In this document: piece by piece, positions 56,660 to 64,000 of the stretch | Layout: the number at the start of each line of letters is the position of its first letter | Numbering within the stretch: position 1 is the stretch's first letter | NCBI GenBank assembly: GCA_963722905.1 | Contig: CAVROT010000004.1 | Coordinates: 248,001-312,000, forward strand | DNA length: 64,000 bases | Source: CAVROT01 sp963722905 | GTDB lineage: Bacteria > Pseudomonadota > Alphaproteobacteria > Rhodobacterales > Rhodobacteraceae | Reading direction: 5' to 3' | Program-made: the position numbers and the translations under genes | The notes under the pieces: model-generated | Database searches by the model: none | What the model was told of the DNA's origin: nothing | The model's input: only the letters and a program-made list of their open reading frames with translations

Positions 56660-58345
56660 TCAGACCTCGTCCGGAAAGTGCCTCATGACCAGCCGGATCG
56701 GGTTCGGCGCCGCCTGCCCCAGGCCGCAGATCGACGCGTCGGCCATCGCGGTGCAGACGTCCTCCAGCAGCGGCGCGTCCCAGCGGTCGGCCTGCATCAG
56801 CTTCACCGCCTTCTCGCACCCGACGCGGCAGGGGGTGCACTGCCCGCAGGATTCGGACTCGAAGAAGCGCAGCATGTTCAGCGCGGCGTCGCGCGCGCTG
56901 TCGCGGTCGGACAGCACGACGACGGCGGCCGATCCGATGAACGACCCGTGCGGCTGGAGCGTGTCGAAGTCCAGCGGCACGTCCGCCAGCGACGCCGGCA
57001 GCAGCCCCGAGGACGGGCCGCCCGGCTGGTAGGCCTTGAACGCGTGGCCGGGCACCATGCCGCCGGCCGCGGCGATGACATCCGTGATCGTCGATCCGGC
57101 GGGCAGGACGTGCACGCCGGGGGTCGCGACGCGGCCCGACACCGAATAGCTGCGCAGCCCGATGCGCCCGTTGCGGGTGACGGACGACAGGATCTGCGGC
57201 CCCTCGCGGCAGACCCGCGCGATCCAGTGCAGCGTCTCGACGTTGTGCACCAGCGTCGGCCGGCCGAAGAGGCCGACCTGCGCGACGTAGGGCGGCCGGT
57301 GCCGGGGCAGCCCGCGCTTGCCCTCGATGCTTTCGATCATCGCGGATTCCTCGCCGCAGATGTAGGCGCCCGCGCCGCGGCGCAGCTCCACGTATCCGGG
57401 CGCGACGATGCCCGCGGCCTCCAGCGCCGCGATCTCGGCGGCGAGGATGTGCAGGACGGCGGGGTATTCGTCGCGCATGTAGATGTAGCAGCGCGCGGCC
57501 TCGACCGCCCAGGCGGCGATCAGCATCCCCTCGAGGAAGAGATGCGGCGTCCGCTCGAGGTAGTGGCGGTCCTTGAAGGTGCCGGGCTCGCCCTCGTCGC
57601 CGTTCACGGCCAGGTAGCGCGGGCCGGGGTTGGCGCGCACGAGGCCCCACTTGCGCCCCGACGGGAACCCGGCGCCGCCCAGCCCCCGCAGGCCCGAGGC
57701 CAGCAGCGCCTCCTCCACCGCCGCCGGATCGCCGGCGTCGCGGTATTCCGCCAGCCGGCCGTAGCCGCCGGCCGCACGGTAGGCCTCCAGCCGTTCGTAG
57801 TCGGGGATGCGGGGATGGGTGTCGCCGTCGCGGATGGCCGCCGCAACCGTCTGAGGCGTCGCGCGGTCGACGTGGTTGTGCCCCAGCTCCACCGTCGGGG
57901 CCATATGGCAGCGGCCCATGCAGGGCGCCCGGAGGACGCGGACCTCGGCCGGGTCCAGGCCGTCCGTCAGCGCCGCCATCAGCGCCTGCGCGCCGGCCAG
58001 TTCGCACGAGAGCGAATCGCATACGCGGACGGTCAGGGCGGGCGGCGGCGCCTCGCCCTCGCGCACGAGGTCGAAGTGGGCGTAGAAGCTCGCCACCTCC
58101 CACACCTCGGCCATCGACAGGCGCATCTCCTCGGCCAGCGCGCGCAGATGGGCGGCCGACAGGTGGCCGTGCGCGTCTTGGATCAGGTGCAGATGCTCGA
58201 TCAGCAGGTCGCGGCGGCGCGGTCGGTCGCCCAGCAGCGTGCGCACCTCGTCCCAGGCGGCGTCGTCCAGTTGGCGACCCTTGGGCGTCGCGCGCCCCTT
58301 GCCGCGTCCGCGTCCGGCGCCCTGCGCCACGTGGTCCAGCGCCAT
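56660..58345 (-). CDS. NuoE-NuoF fusion flavoprotein (FdsB-like NADH-binding subunit)
   Basis: The 561-residue protein joins a thioredoxin-like 2Fe-2S domain (VCDSLSCELAGAQ, RAPCMGRCHMAP) to a NuoF-type domain with the FMN/NADH site (GLRGLGGAGFPSGRKWG, NGDEGEPGTFKDR) and the 4Fe-4S motif SCGQCTPCRVGC with a later ICGLGQ. This fused form occurs as the diaphorase subunit of soluble NAD-dependent formate dehydrogenases and related enzymes. No formate dehydrogenase alpha or other partner gene is adjacent: ftsY lies downstream and a divergent secreted protein upstream. A GGAGG site precedes the ATG. The partner is therefore unknown, and the formate assignment is only the best guess. Confidence 0.82.
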   Translation of the reverse strand: MALDHVAQGAGRGRGKGRATPKGRQLDDAAWDEVRTLLGDRPRRRDLLIEHLHLIQDAHGHLSAAHLRALAEEMRLSMAEVWEVASFYAHFDLVREGEAPPPALTVRVCDSLSCELAGAQALMAALTDGLDPAEVRVLRAPCMGRCHMAPTVELGHNHVDRATPQTVAAAIRDGDTHPRIPDYERLEAYRAAGGYGRLAEYRDAGDPAAVEEALLASGLRGLGGAGFPSGRKWGLVRANPGPRYLAVNGDEGEPGTFKDRHYLERTPHLFLEGMLIAAWAVEAARCYIYMRDEYPAVLHILAAEIAALEAAGIVAPGYVELRRGAGAYICGEESAMIESIEGKRGLPRHRPPYVAQVGLFGRPTLVHNVETLHWIARVCREGPQILSSVTRNGRIGLRSYSVSGRVATPGVHVLPAGSTITDVIAAAGGMVPGHAFKAYQPGGPSSGLLPASLADVPLDFDTLQPHGSFIGSAAVVVLSDRDSARDAALNMLRFFESESCGQCTPCRVGCEKAVKLMQADRWDAPLLEDVCTAMADASICGLGQAAPNPIRLVMRHFPDEV

Positions 58346-58486
58346 GGTGTCCTCCGTCAGCGGTGCCTCACGGCGTCTCTAGCGGCTGCCGGGACGAACG
58401 GACCATGCCAAAAGCGACATACCCGTGCTTAACGACGGTGCGCCACCCCGCTTTCACGGGCCGGGCGGATCGGGTATCGTCGGGCC

Positions 58487-58921
58487 ATGTCCGCAAAAAT
58501 GCTCGCCGTCGCCCGATCGTTCGCTGTAGTCTGCAGCGCCGCGCTGCCCTGTCCGGGCGTCGCGGCCGAGCCGATGGGGGCGCGCGCGTTCGACGCCTAT
58601 ACGCAGGGCCGGACCCTGTGGTTCGAGCAGGACGGCACCGTCTACGGCGTCGAACGGTACCTGCCGGGGCGCCGGGTGCAATGGTCGTTCCTCGACGGGG
58701 AATGCCGCGACGGCGAATGGTACGAGGATGCGGGGCGCATATGCTTCGTCTACGAGGACGATGGGACGGGCGGGGGGGTCGGCCCGCAATGCTGGACCTT
58801 CTCGCAGGACGCGAACGGGCTGCGCGCCGAGTTCGCCGGCGATCCGCCCGGCCCCGAGCTATACGAAGCGCGCGAGCGTGACGAGCCGATGGTCTGCCTG
58901 GGGCCGCGCATCGGCGCCTGA
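58487..58921 (+). CDS. Small exported protein of unknown function
   Basis: The 144-residue protein has a signal peptide (cleavage likely after GVAA) and a compact domain: FDAYTQGRTLWFEQDGTVYGVERYLPGRRVQWSFLDGEC, then YEDAGRICFVYEDD and GPQCWTF. Four Cys residues after the signal peptide could form two disulfides. Similar small secreted proteins occur in Rhodobacterales, but I know of no function. It is divergent from the NuoEF gene with a 141-bp gap. Confidence 0.68.
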   Translation: MSAKMLAVARSFAVVCSAALPCPGVAAEPMGARAFDAYTQGRTLWFEQDGTVYGVERYLPGRRVQWSFLDGECRDGEWYEDAGRICFVYEDDGTGGGVGPQCWTFSQDANGLRAEFAGDPPGPELYEARERDEPMVCLGPRIGA

Positions 58922-59075
58922 CGCGCCACCACCCGTGGTCCTGCACCGGCTCCGGCTCTGCATGCGGGGCGAAGATCGCGCCGATCCTCCATGAAACCGT
59001 CTGGCACACGGCCCGGACATCATCCCGACGCCGGTCAGCGCCGGGCGGCCGCCGGGCGGTATCTCACTCCGTGCG

Positions 59076-60782
59076 TCACAGCAGCGTTCCCTGCTCCGGC
59101 GGGGCCGGCTTGGCCCGCGCCCTGCCCCGGGGCCGGTTCGCCGGCGCATCGCCCTGAGCGGGTGCGGCCGGCAGGCGACCGTCCTGGAACTCGATCTCCA
59201 GCAGCGCCGCGGAGGCGGCGTCCGCCAGTCGCGTGACGAGGTTGCCGTCCGCGCGCACGACGGCGTATCCACGACGCAGCGTCGCGGCATGGCCCAGCGT
59301 CTCGCGCAGACGCTCCAGTGCCTCCAGGCGATGCCGGGCGCGCCGTGTCGCGTCGGTCCCACTGCGCACCAGACGGGCGGCAAGAGGCTCCAACGCGTCG
59401 CGGCGACGGTCCAGCGCCAGACGGACGGCCCGCGGCGACAGCCTGTCTCCGGTTGCCGCAAGCGCGGTCCGGCCGTCGCGCAACCGCGCGGCAAGGGCAC
59501 GGCGGCGCCGGTCCTCCAGCGCAGACAGAGCCTGAGACCGGCGCGCCAGTTCGCGTTGCAGGGGACGCGGCGACAGGCGCCCGGCGGCCCGGTCCAGCCG
59601 CGCGCGCCGGTCGGCGGCCGAGCGCGACCGGCCCGCCGCCAAAGCGCCGATGGCCCGGTCGCGGCGCGCGGCCGCGTCGGCCAGACGCCGCCGCAGCGTC
59701 GCGGGGCGCAGGATCGCCGCCGTCTCGGCCAGCCGCGCCCGCCCGGTGCGGGTGACGCCGCGCAGGGCCAGCGGCAGACGCATCTCGGCGTTGTCCAGAC
59801 GCTGGCGGGCCGGCGAAAGCAGCGCTTCGGGCCGCGGCAGGGCGCGCGACAGGTCCCCCAGCCGCTGCCGTCGCCGTGCCAGACCTTGCGCGGTTGCGCG
59901 GGTCAACCGCGCCGCGCGGTCGGCGACGACGGCCAGAAGGTCGGCCCGCACGGGAACGGCACGTTCGGCGGCCGCCGTGGGCGTCGGCGCACGGTGGTCG
60001 GACACGTGGTCGATCAGCGTCGTGTCGGTCTCGTGCCCGACGGCCGAGATCAGCGGGATCGTGCAGGCGGCGGCGGCGCGCACGACGATCTCTTCGTTGA
60101 ACCCCCACAGATCCTCGATGCTGCCCCCGCCGCGCGCCACGATGACCAGATCGGGCCGTGGCACCGGCCCGCCCGGCCTCATCGCGTCGAACCCGGCGAT
60201 TGCAGCCGCAACCTCGGCCGCGCAGTTGGGTCCCTGCACCGCGACGGGCCAGACCAGCACCTGTCTTGGAAACCGGTCCGCCAGCCGGTGCAGGATATCG
60301 CGGATCACCGCACCTTGCGGCGACGTGACGACGCCGATGACATCGGGCAGGAACGGCAGCGCCCGCTTTCGTGCCGCATCGAACAGCCCCTCGGCCTGGA
60401 ATGCCGCGCGCCGCTTCTCCAACATGGCCATCAGCGCGCCCATCCCGGCCGGGCGCAGGTCGTCCACCGTCAGCTGGTATTTCGACTGCGACCCGAAGGT
60501 GGTTAGCCGCCCCGTCGCCACGACCTCCATCCCTTCCTCGGGCCGGGCCGTGAGCCCACCCACCTGCCCCTTCCATGTGACCGAGGCGAGGACCGACCGG
60601 TCGTCCTTGATGTCGAAGTAGAGGTGCCCCGACCGCGCGGTGAAGACGCGCCCGACCTCCCCCCGGACGCGGACGCGCCCGAACTCGCCCTCGATGACGC
60701 GGCGCACGGCGCCCGAGATCTCGGATACGGTGTATTCATGCGCGTTCTCGCCGGGGGCGGGGTCGTCGATGAGGTCTGACAT
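59076..60782 (-). CDS. xseA: Exodeoxyribonuclease VII large subunit
   Basis: The 568-residue protein begins with an OB-fold (YTVSEISGAVRRVIEGEFGRVRVRGEVG, FDIKDDRSVLASVTWKG) and continues with the catalytic core VVTSPQGAVIRDILHRLADRFP, VIVARGGGSIEDLWGFNEE and ISAVGHETDTTLIDHVSDHRAPTPTAAAE. A long, Arg/Ala-rich coiled-coil follows, then the C-terminal LRRGYAVVRADG. It degrades single-stranded DNA with the XseB subunit, not seen here. It is somewhat longer than common forms owing to an extended coiled-coil and tail. It is divergent from purD. Confidence 0.95.
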   Translation of the reverse strand: MSDLIDDPAPGENAHEYTVSEISGAVRRVIEGEFGRVRVRGEVGRVFTARSGHLYFDIKDDRSVLASVTWKGQVGGLTARPEEGMEVVATGRLTTFGSQSKYQLTVDDLRPAGMGALMAMLEKRRAAFQAEGLFDAARKRALPFLPDVIGVVTSPQGAVIRDILHRLADRFPRQVLVWPVAVQGPNCAAEVAAAIAGFDAMRPGGPVPRPDLVIVARGGGSIEDLWGFNEEIVVRAAAACTIPLISAVGHETDTTLIDHVSDHRAPTPTAAAERAVPVRADLLAVVADRAARLTRATAQGLARRRQRLGDLSRALPRPEALLSPARQRLDNAEMRLPLALRGVTRTGRARLAETAAILRPATLRRRLADAAARRDRAIGALAAGRSRSAADRRARLDRAAGRLSPRPLQRELARRSQALSALEDRRRRALAARLRDGRTALAATGDRLSPRAVRLALDRRRDALEPLAARLVRSGTDATRRARHRLEALERLRETLGHAATLRRGYAVVRADGNLVTRLADAASAALLEIEFQDGRLPAAPAQGDAPANRPRGRARAKPAPPEQGTLL

Positions 60783-60869
60783 GGGGCGCGGCGCCTTGTT
60801 CGCGGGACCCCGCCAGCCTAGGACGGGCCGCGTCCGGGGGAAAGCGGCCGGCGGAAGAGGGGCGGCGCG

Positions 60870-62183
60870 ATGAACATCCTGATCCTGGGCGGCGGTGGGC
60901 GCGAGCATGCGCTGGCCTGGGCGGTGACGCAGAATCCCCGCTGCGCGCGCCTCATCGTGGCGCCGGGCAACGCTGGCATCGCCGGGATCGCGGAATGCGC
61001 CGCACTCGACATCCTCGACGGCGATCGGGTGACGGAGTTCGCCTGCGCACGGTCGGTGGATCTGGCGATCGTCGGGCCCGAGGCGCCTCTGGCCGCCGGC
61101 GTCGCGGACATGCTGCGGGCGGCGGGCATCGCCGTCTTCGGTCCGGACGCCGGGGCGGCGCGGCTGGAAAGCTCCAAGGCGTTCACGCATGAACTCTGCG
61201 ATGCGGTGGGCGCGCCCGCCGCCGCCTGGGCGCGGTTCGACGCAGCCGATGCGGCGCGTGCCCACGTGGCGGCCGCCTTCGACGGCGGCGCGCCGGCGGT
61301 CGTGGTGAAGGCCGACGGTCTGGCGGCCGGAAAGGGCGTGACGGTGGCCGAGGACCGGGTGGCGGCGCTGGCGGCGCTGGACGCGCTCTTTGCCGTGCCG
61401 GGCGCGACCGTGGTGATCGAGGATTTCCTGCCGGGCGAAGAGGCGTCGTTCTTCGTGCTGTGCGACGGGACGGACACGCTGGCCGTCGGCACAGCGCAGG
61501 ACCACAAGCGCGCGGGCGAGGGCGACACCGGGCCCAACACCGGTGGTATGGGCGCCTATTCCCCCGCGCCCGTGATGACGCCGCAGGTCGAGGCGCTGGC
61601 GATGGAGACCATCGTGCGCCCCGTCCTGGTCGAGATGGCGCGCCGCGGCACGCCCTATCGCGGCGTCCTCTATGCCGGGCTGATGATCGACGCCGGCGTA
61701 CCGCGGCTGGTGGAGTTCAACGTCCGCTTCGGCGACCCCGAGGCGCAGGTTCTGGCGATGCGGCTGGGCGGACAGATGCTGGACCTCATCGCAGACTGCG
61801 CCGCCGGTACCCTGGCGGGCACGCGCGTCCACTGGGCGGACGACCACGCGCTCTGCGTCGTCATGGCCGCGCGCGGCTATCCCGGCGCCTATGCGGGCGG
61901 CACGCCGCTGGGCGGGCTGGACGCGCTGCCCGAGGACAGCTTTCACATGGCGTTCCACTCGGGCACGGCGCTGCGGGACGGCGCCGTCGTCTCGGCCGGC
62001 GGGCGGGTGCTGTCGGCCACGGCGCGCGGCGCGACGCTGGCCGAGGCCGCCGCGCGGGCCTACGCAATCTGCGACGCGGTGGACTGGCCGGACGGCACGT
62101 TCCGACGCGACATCGGGTGGCGGGTGCTGGGAACGGGCGGCGCCACCGTCCCGGTGCGGGACCGTAGCGACGGCAACCTCTGA
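60870..62183 (+). CDS. purD: Phosphoribosylamine-glycine ligase
   Basis: The 437-residue ATP-grasp enzyme has MNILILGGGGREHALAWAV, IVGPEAPLAAGVADMLRAAG, VVVKADGLAAGKGVTVA, QDHKRAGEGDTGPNTGGMGAYSPAP and LVEFNVRFGDPEAQVLAMRL. It performs the second step of purine synthesis. The C-terminus has a typical GARS domain ending with RRDIGWRVLG. Length and motifs are normal; the 87-bp gap to xseA holds both promoters. Confidence 0.97.
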   Translation: MNILILGGGGREHALAWAVTQNPRCARLIVAPGNAGIAGIAECAALDILDGDRVTEFACARSVDLAIVGPEAPLAAGVADMLRAAGIAVFGPDAGAARLESSKAFTHELCDAVGAPAAAWARFDAADAARAHVAAAFDGGAPAVVVKADGLAAGKGVTVAEDRVAALAALDALFAVPGATVVIEDFLPGEEASFFVLCDGTDTLAVGTAQDHKRAGEGDTGPNTGGMGAYSPAPVMTPQVEALAMETIVRPVLVEMARRGTPYRGVLYAGLMIDAGVPRLVEFNVRFGDPEAQVLAMRLGGQMLDLIADCAAGTLAGTRVHWADDHALCVVMAARGYPGAYAGGTPLGGLDALPEDSFHMAFHSGTALRDGAVVSAGGRVLSATARGATLAEAAARAYAICDAVDWPDGTFRRDIGWRVLGTGGATVPVRDRSDGNL

Positions 62184-62253
62184 GGACCGCAGCGGCGGGC
62201 GGTGCCAAGTCGGCGACGGCGTACGGGCCGGCGCCCGACGGCCTTTGGGCGTT

Positions 62254-63033
62254 TCAGCAGTCGGCCATCACCGCCTTCGCACGTCTGGCACCACCCGGTC
62301 CCGCGTCGCGCGCCGTCAGGATGCCGTCCTTCATCGTGACCGCGACCATCCGGGACCAGTCGGGGGTCGCCACGATCATCTCGGGGCGGCGGCCGGGGCA
62401 GGCGCGGATGCCGCCCAGGATCGTGGCGTCGCCGATGCGGTGGTTCGTCACGCCGGGCATCCGCGCGACCGGCACCAGCGCATAGGTGCCGCGGCCCGGC
62501 CGTGCGCCCGGCGACGCCTCCATGCGCCAGATGCGCAACACCCGGTCCAGATGGGGGCGGTCGACATAGGCGATCTCGACCGCGCCGTCGCCGTCGAGGT
62601 CGGCCGCACCCACCGGCGCCAGCCAGCGGTGCCGCGTGCCGATGAAGGGCGTGGCGACCATGAGGGCCAGCGTGCCGTCGTCGGACAGCCCGTAGATGGC
62701 CAGTCGCGCCCCCTGCCTGGCGTCGCTCTCTACCGCGACGACCTCCGGCGCGCCGTCCCCGTCGACATCGGCGAGGCGCGGCGCCGTGTCCTCGAACACC
62801 ATGTCGCCGGCCCAGCGCACTCCCGTGCGGCGGCCGTCCGACAGCGTCGCCTCCAGCGTGTCGTGCTCCACCGCGTCGCCCAGCACGCCGTGGGTATAGC
62901 GCATCGTCGGGTCGACGTAGCGCACGGACACGATCGAGAGGGGCGCCTGGGCGCCGGCGGGAGGCGCCGCGACGAATGGGCCGGCCAGGGCGAGGGCGGC
63001 TGCAGCGGCGCACCAGCCGGCCGCCGGACGCAT
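62254..63033 (-). CDS. Exported FG-GAP/VCBS repeat protein
   Basis: The 259-residue protein has a signal peptide (cleavage likely near AGAQA) and calcium-binding-like repeats of the FG-GAP type: PRLADVDGDGAPEVVAVESD and VGAADLDGDGAVEIAYVDRP, each with a DxDGDG loop. The rest has tryptophan-rich segments (RHRWLAPVG, VLRIWRM) consistent with a beta-propeller. The function is unknown; conserved Rhodobacterales members lie beside the ferredoxin gene. Its ATG overlaps the ferredoxin stop by one base, so it is probably coupled to it. Confidence 0.8.
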   Translation of the reverse strand: MRPAAGWCAAAAALALAGPFVAAPPAGAQAPLSIVSVRYVDPTMRYTHGVLGDAVEHDTLEATLSDGRRTGVRWAGDMVFEDTAPRLADVDGDGAPEVVAVESDARQGARLAIYGLSDDGTLALMVATPFIGTRHRWLAPVGAADLDGDGAVEIAYVDRPHLDRVLRIWRMEASPGARPGRGTYALVPVARMPGVTNHRIGDATILGGIRACPGRRPEMIVATPDWSRMVAVTMKDGILTARDAGPGGARRAKAVMADC

Positions 63034-63356
63034 CAGATCTGCTTTTCCGGCATCTGCACGACCAGGCCGTCGATGGCGGGCGAGACCTTCAGCTGACAGG
63101 TCAGGCGGGACCGCGCCGGATCGGGCTGGTAGGCGAAGTCCAGCATGTCCTCCTCCATCGCGTCCTTGACCGGCAGGCGGTCGACCCAGGCTTCGGCGAC
63201 GTAGACATGGCAGGTCGAACAGGCGCAGGCACCGCCGCAGTCGGCCTCGATCCCCGGAATGCCGTTGTCGCGCGCACCTTCCATGACGGTCAGCCCGTCG
63301 GGGACGTCGACGACATGCTCTTTGCCGCCATGTTCGATATAGGTGATCTTCGTCAT
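63033..63356 (-). CDS. 2Fe-2S ferredoxin, adrenodoxin-like
   Basis: The 107-residue protein has the vertebrate-type ferredoxin pattern: GIPGIEADCGGACACSTCHVYV carries three cluster ligands (C-x5-C-x2-C) and RLTCQLKV supplies the fourth. The acidic stretch DAMEEDMLDFA between them is the partner-binding helix. Such ferredoxins serve iron-sulfur assembly or cytochrome P450/hydroxylase electron transfer. It heads a two-gene unit with the VCBS protein gene. Start and length are standard. Confidence 0.92.
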   Translation of the reverse strand: MTKITYIEHGGKEHVVDVPDGLTVMEGARDNGIPGIEADCGGACACSTCHVYVAEAWVDRLPVKDAMEEDMLDFAYQPDPARSRLTCQLKVSPAIDGLVVQMPEKQI

Positions 63357-63482
63357 CTGGACCTCGCAACCGGGTGTCGGCGCCCTCAATAGGGGGCCGC
63401 GGGACGGGGCGCCAGACGGCATTTGCCGCGGCACGCCCGTCGAAGGCGTCCGATGGCGGGGTGCTCGCGATGCTGCCGGCGC

Positions 63483-63518
63483 TTGGCACGGCGACCATTT
63501 TGTTCTACTTTCGTTCTC
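63483..63518 (+). promoter_or_regulatory. LexA-type SOS box overlapping a promoter
   Basis: GTTC (63502-63505) and GTTC (63513-63516) are separated by exactly seven bases (TACTTTC), the direct-repeat GTTC-N7-GTTC recognised by LexA in alphaproteobacteria such as Rhodobacter. A -35-like TTGGCA (63483-63488) and a -10-like TACTTT (63506-63511) stand 17 bases apart, with the LexA box covering the -10. The ATG of the OB-fold gene begins three bases after the box, so the transcript would be leaderless or nearly so. The box is directly visible; regulation is inferred. Confidence 0.7.
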
Positions 63519-63926
63519 ATGTCGGACTTCGCGTCTCCGCCCCGGAACTGGCCGCGCCCGCCGTCCTGCATCCCGGCGGGGCAGCTGGAGTTGCCGCCAC
63601 AGAACGCACGCATCTGCGTGGCGGGGCTGGTGCTGGTGCGCCAGCGCCCCGGCACGGCGAAGGGGGTGATCTTCATCACGCTCGAGGACGAGACGGGTAC
63701 CTGTAACGTGATCGTCTGGAAGGCGCTCTATCACCGGTTCCGGCGCGCGGTGATCGCCGGGCGCTGCCTGCGGGTCACGGGGCGGGTGCAGCGCGGCGGC
63801 GGCGTGACGCATGTACTGGCCGAGACGGTCGAGGACATCAGCTGGATGCTGGACGACCTGCTGCGGCAGGAGGGCGCCGGCACCGCCCTGACGCATGAAC
63901 CGGGCATGGGCGGGCGCGTGGGCTGA
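63519..63926 (+). CDS. Small OB-fold protein resembling the C-terminal domain of DnaE2
   Basis: The 135-residue protein contains VCVAGLVLVRQRPGTAKGV-like sequence (here ICVAGLVLVRQRPGTAKG), VIFITLEDETGTCNVIVW, RRAVIAGRCLRVTGRVQR and GGGVTHVLAETVEDIS. This is the OB-fold near the end of the error-prone polymerase DnaE2/ImuC. The polymerase domains are absent, and the first 25 residues are unrelated. With an SOS-type promoter directly ahead it looks like an imuA-imuB-dnaE2 operon reduced by internal deletion, or a minigene derived from it. No ribosome binding site is possible before the ATG unless transcription starts further up. Confidence 0.65.
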   Translation: MSDFASPPRNWPRPPSCIPAGQLELPPQNARICVAGLVLVRQRPGTAKGVIFITLEDETGTCNVIVWKALYHRFRRAVIAGRCLRVTGRVQRGGGVTHVLAETVEDISWMLDDLLRQEGAGTALTHEPGMGGRVG

Positions 63927-64000
63927 CGGCGCGAAAGGCGAGGTACGGCGTCCCTGGCGGACCGGTCATCTGGATGAGCGGTCCCGCCCGATCACAGTGC

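Noticed and set aside
55452..58103. 883-codon frame continuing upstream of ftsY
   Set aside because: The portion above 56597 reads the NuoEF gene out of frame; FtsY has a standard start.

Overview
The window is very GC-rich (roughly 70% by eye) and reads as a chromosomal segment of an alphaproteobacterium of the Rhodobacterales (Roseobacter/Paracoccaceae type). The evidence is the run of lineage-typical genes and signals: a BamF/DUF3035 lipoprotein beside lspA, a DUF6446-type membrane protein between glyQ and glyS, a DUF6151-type protein, a SAM-II-type riboswitch ahead of metZ, a GTTC-N7-GTTC LexA box, a VPLPA-CTERM-type exported protein, and the FAD oxidoreductase/DUF1365 pair. No rRNA, tRNA, CRISPR array or intact insertion sequence was recognised.

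Layout. 1-12142 is a minus-strand housekeeping block: heparinase-like protein, purH, lspA, bamF, two M16 peptidase-like proteins, mutL, rmuC, then the FAD oxidoreductase and the start of a DUF1365 gene. 13177-18687 holds a reduced phosphonate locus: a decayed phnL followed by intact-looking phnM, phnC, phnD and two phnE genes. 18821-28056 is an accessory region: an MFS permease, class III and class I aminotransferases, an aspartyl-hydroxylase-like oxygenase opposite a LysR regulator, and remnants of an amidase, a peptide-type solute-binding protein, a GcvT-like protein and a second MFS permease. 28203-31456 is a compact overlapping four-gene operon (acyl-CoA dehydrogenase-like, PIG-L deacetylase, methyltransferase, family 2 glycosyltransferase) of unknown product. 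32509-36993 is a sialic-acid-type uptake and cleavage unit (TRAP transporter siaPQM, GntR regulator, nanA).

From 37629 onward core genes dominate: a UbiH-like monooxygenase, a class V aminotransferase, ilvC, glmM, glyS (interrupted), glyQ, an inactive-looking trypsin-fold envelope protein, trkH, metZ with its riboswitch, yciB, ftsY, a NuoE-NuoF fusion, xseA, purD, a ferredoxin, and finally an SOS-type promoter driving a small OB-fold protein resembling the tail of DnaE2.

The striking theme is gene decay. phnL, an amidase, a solute-binding protein, a GcvT-like gene, an MFS permease, glyS and dnaE2 are all represented by broken or partial copies, and several stretches of 0.6-1 kb carry no recognisable gene. 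The most puzzling is glyS, normally essential, whose reading frame is broken by a tract of about 300 bp with only about 46% GC.
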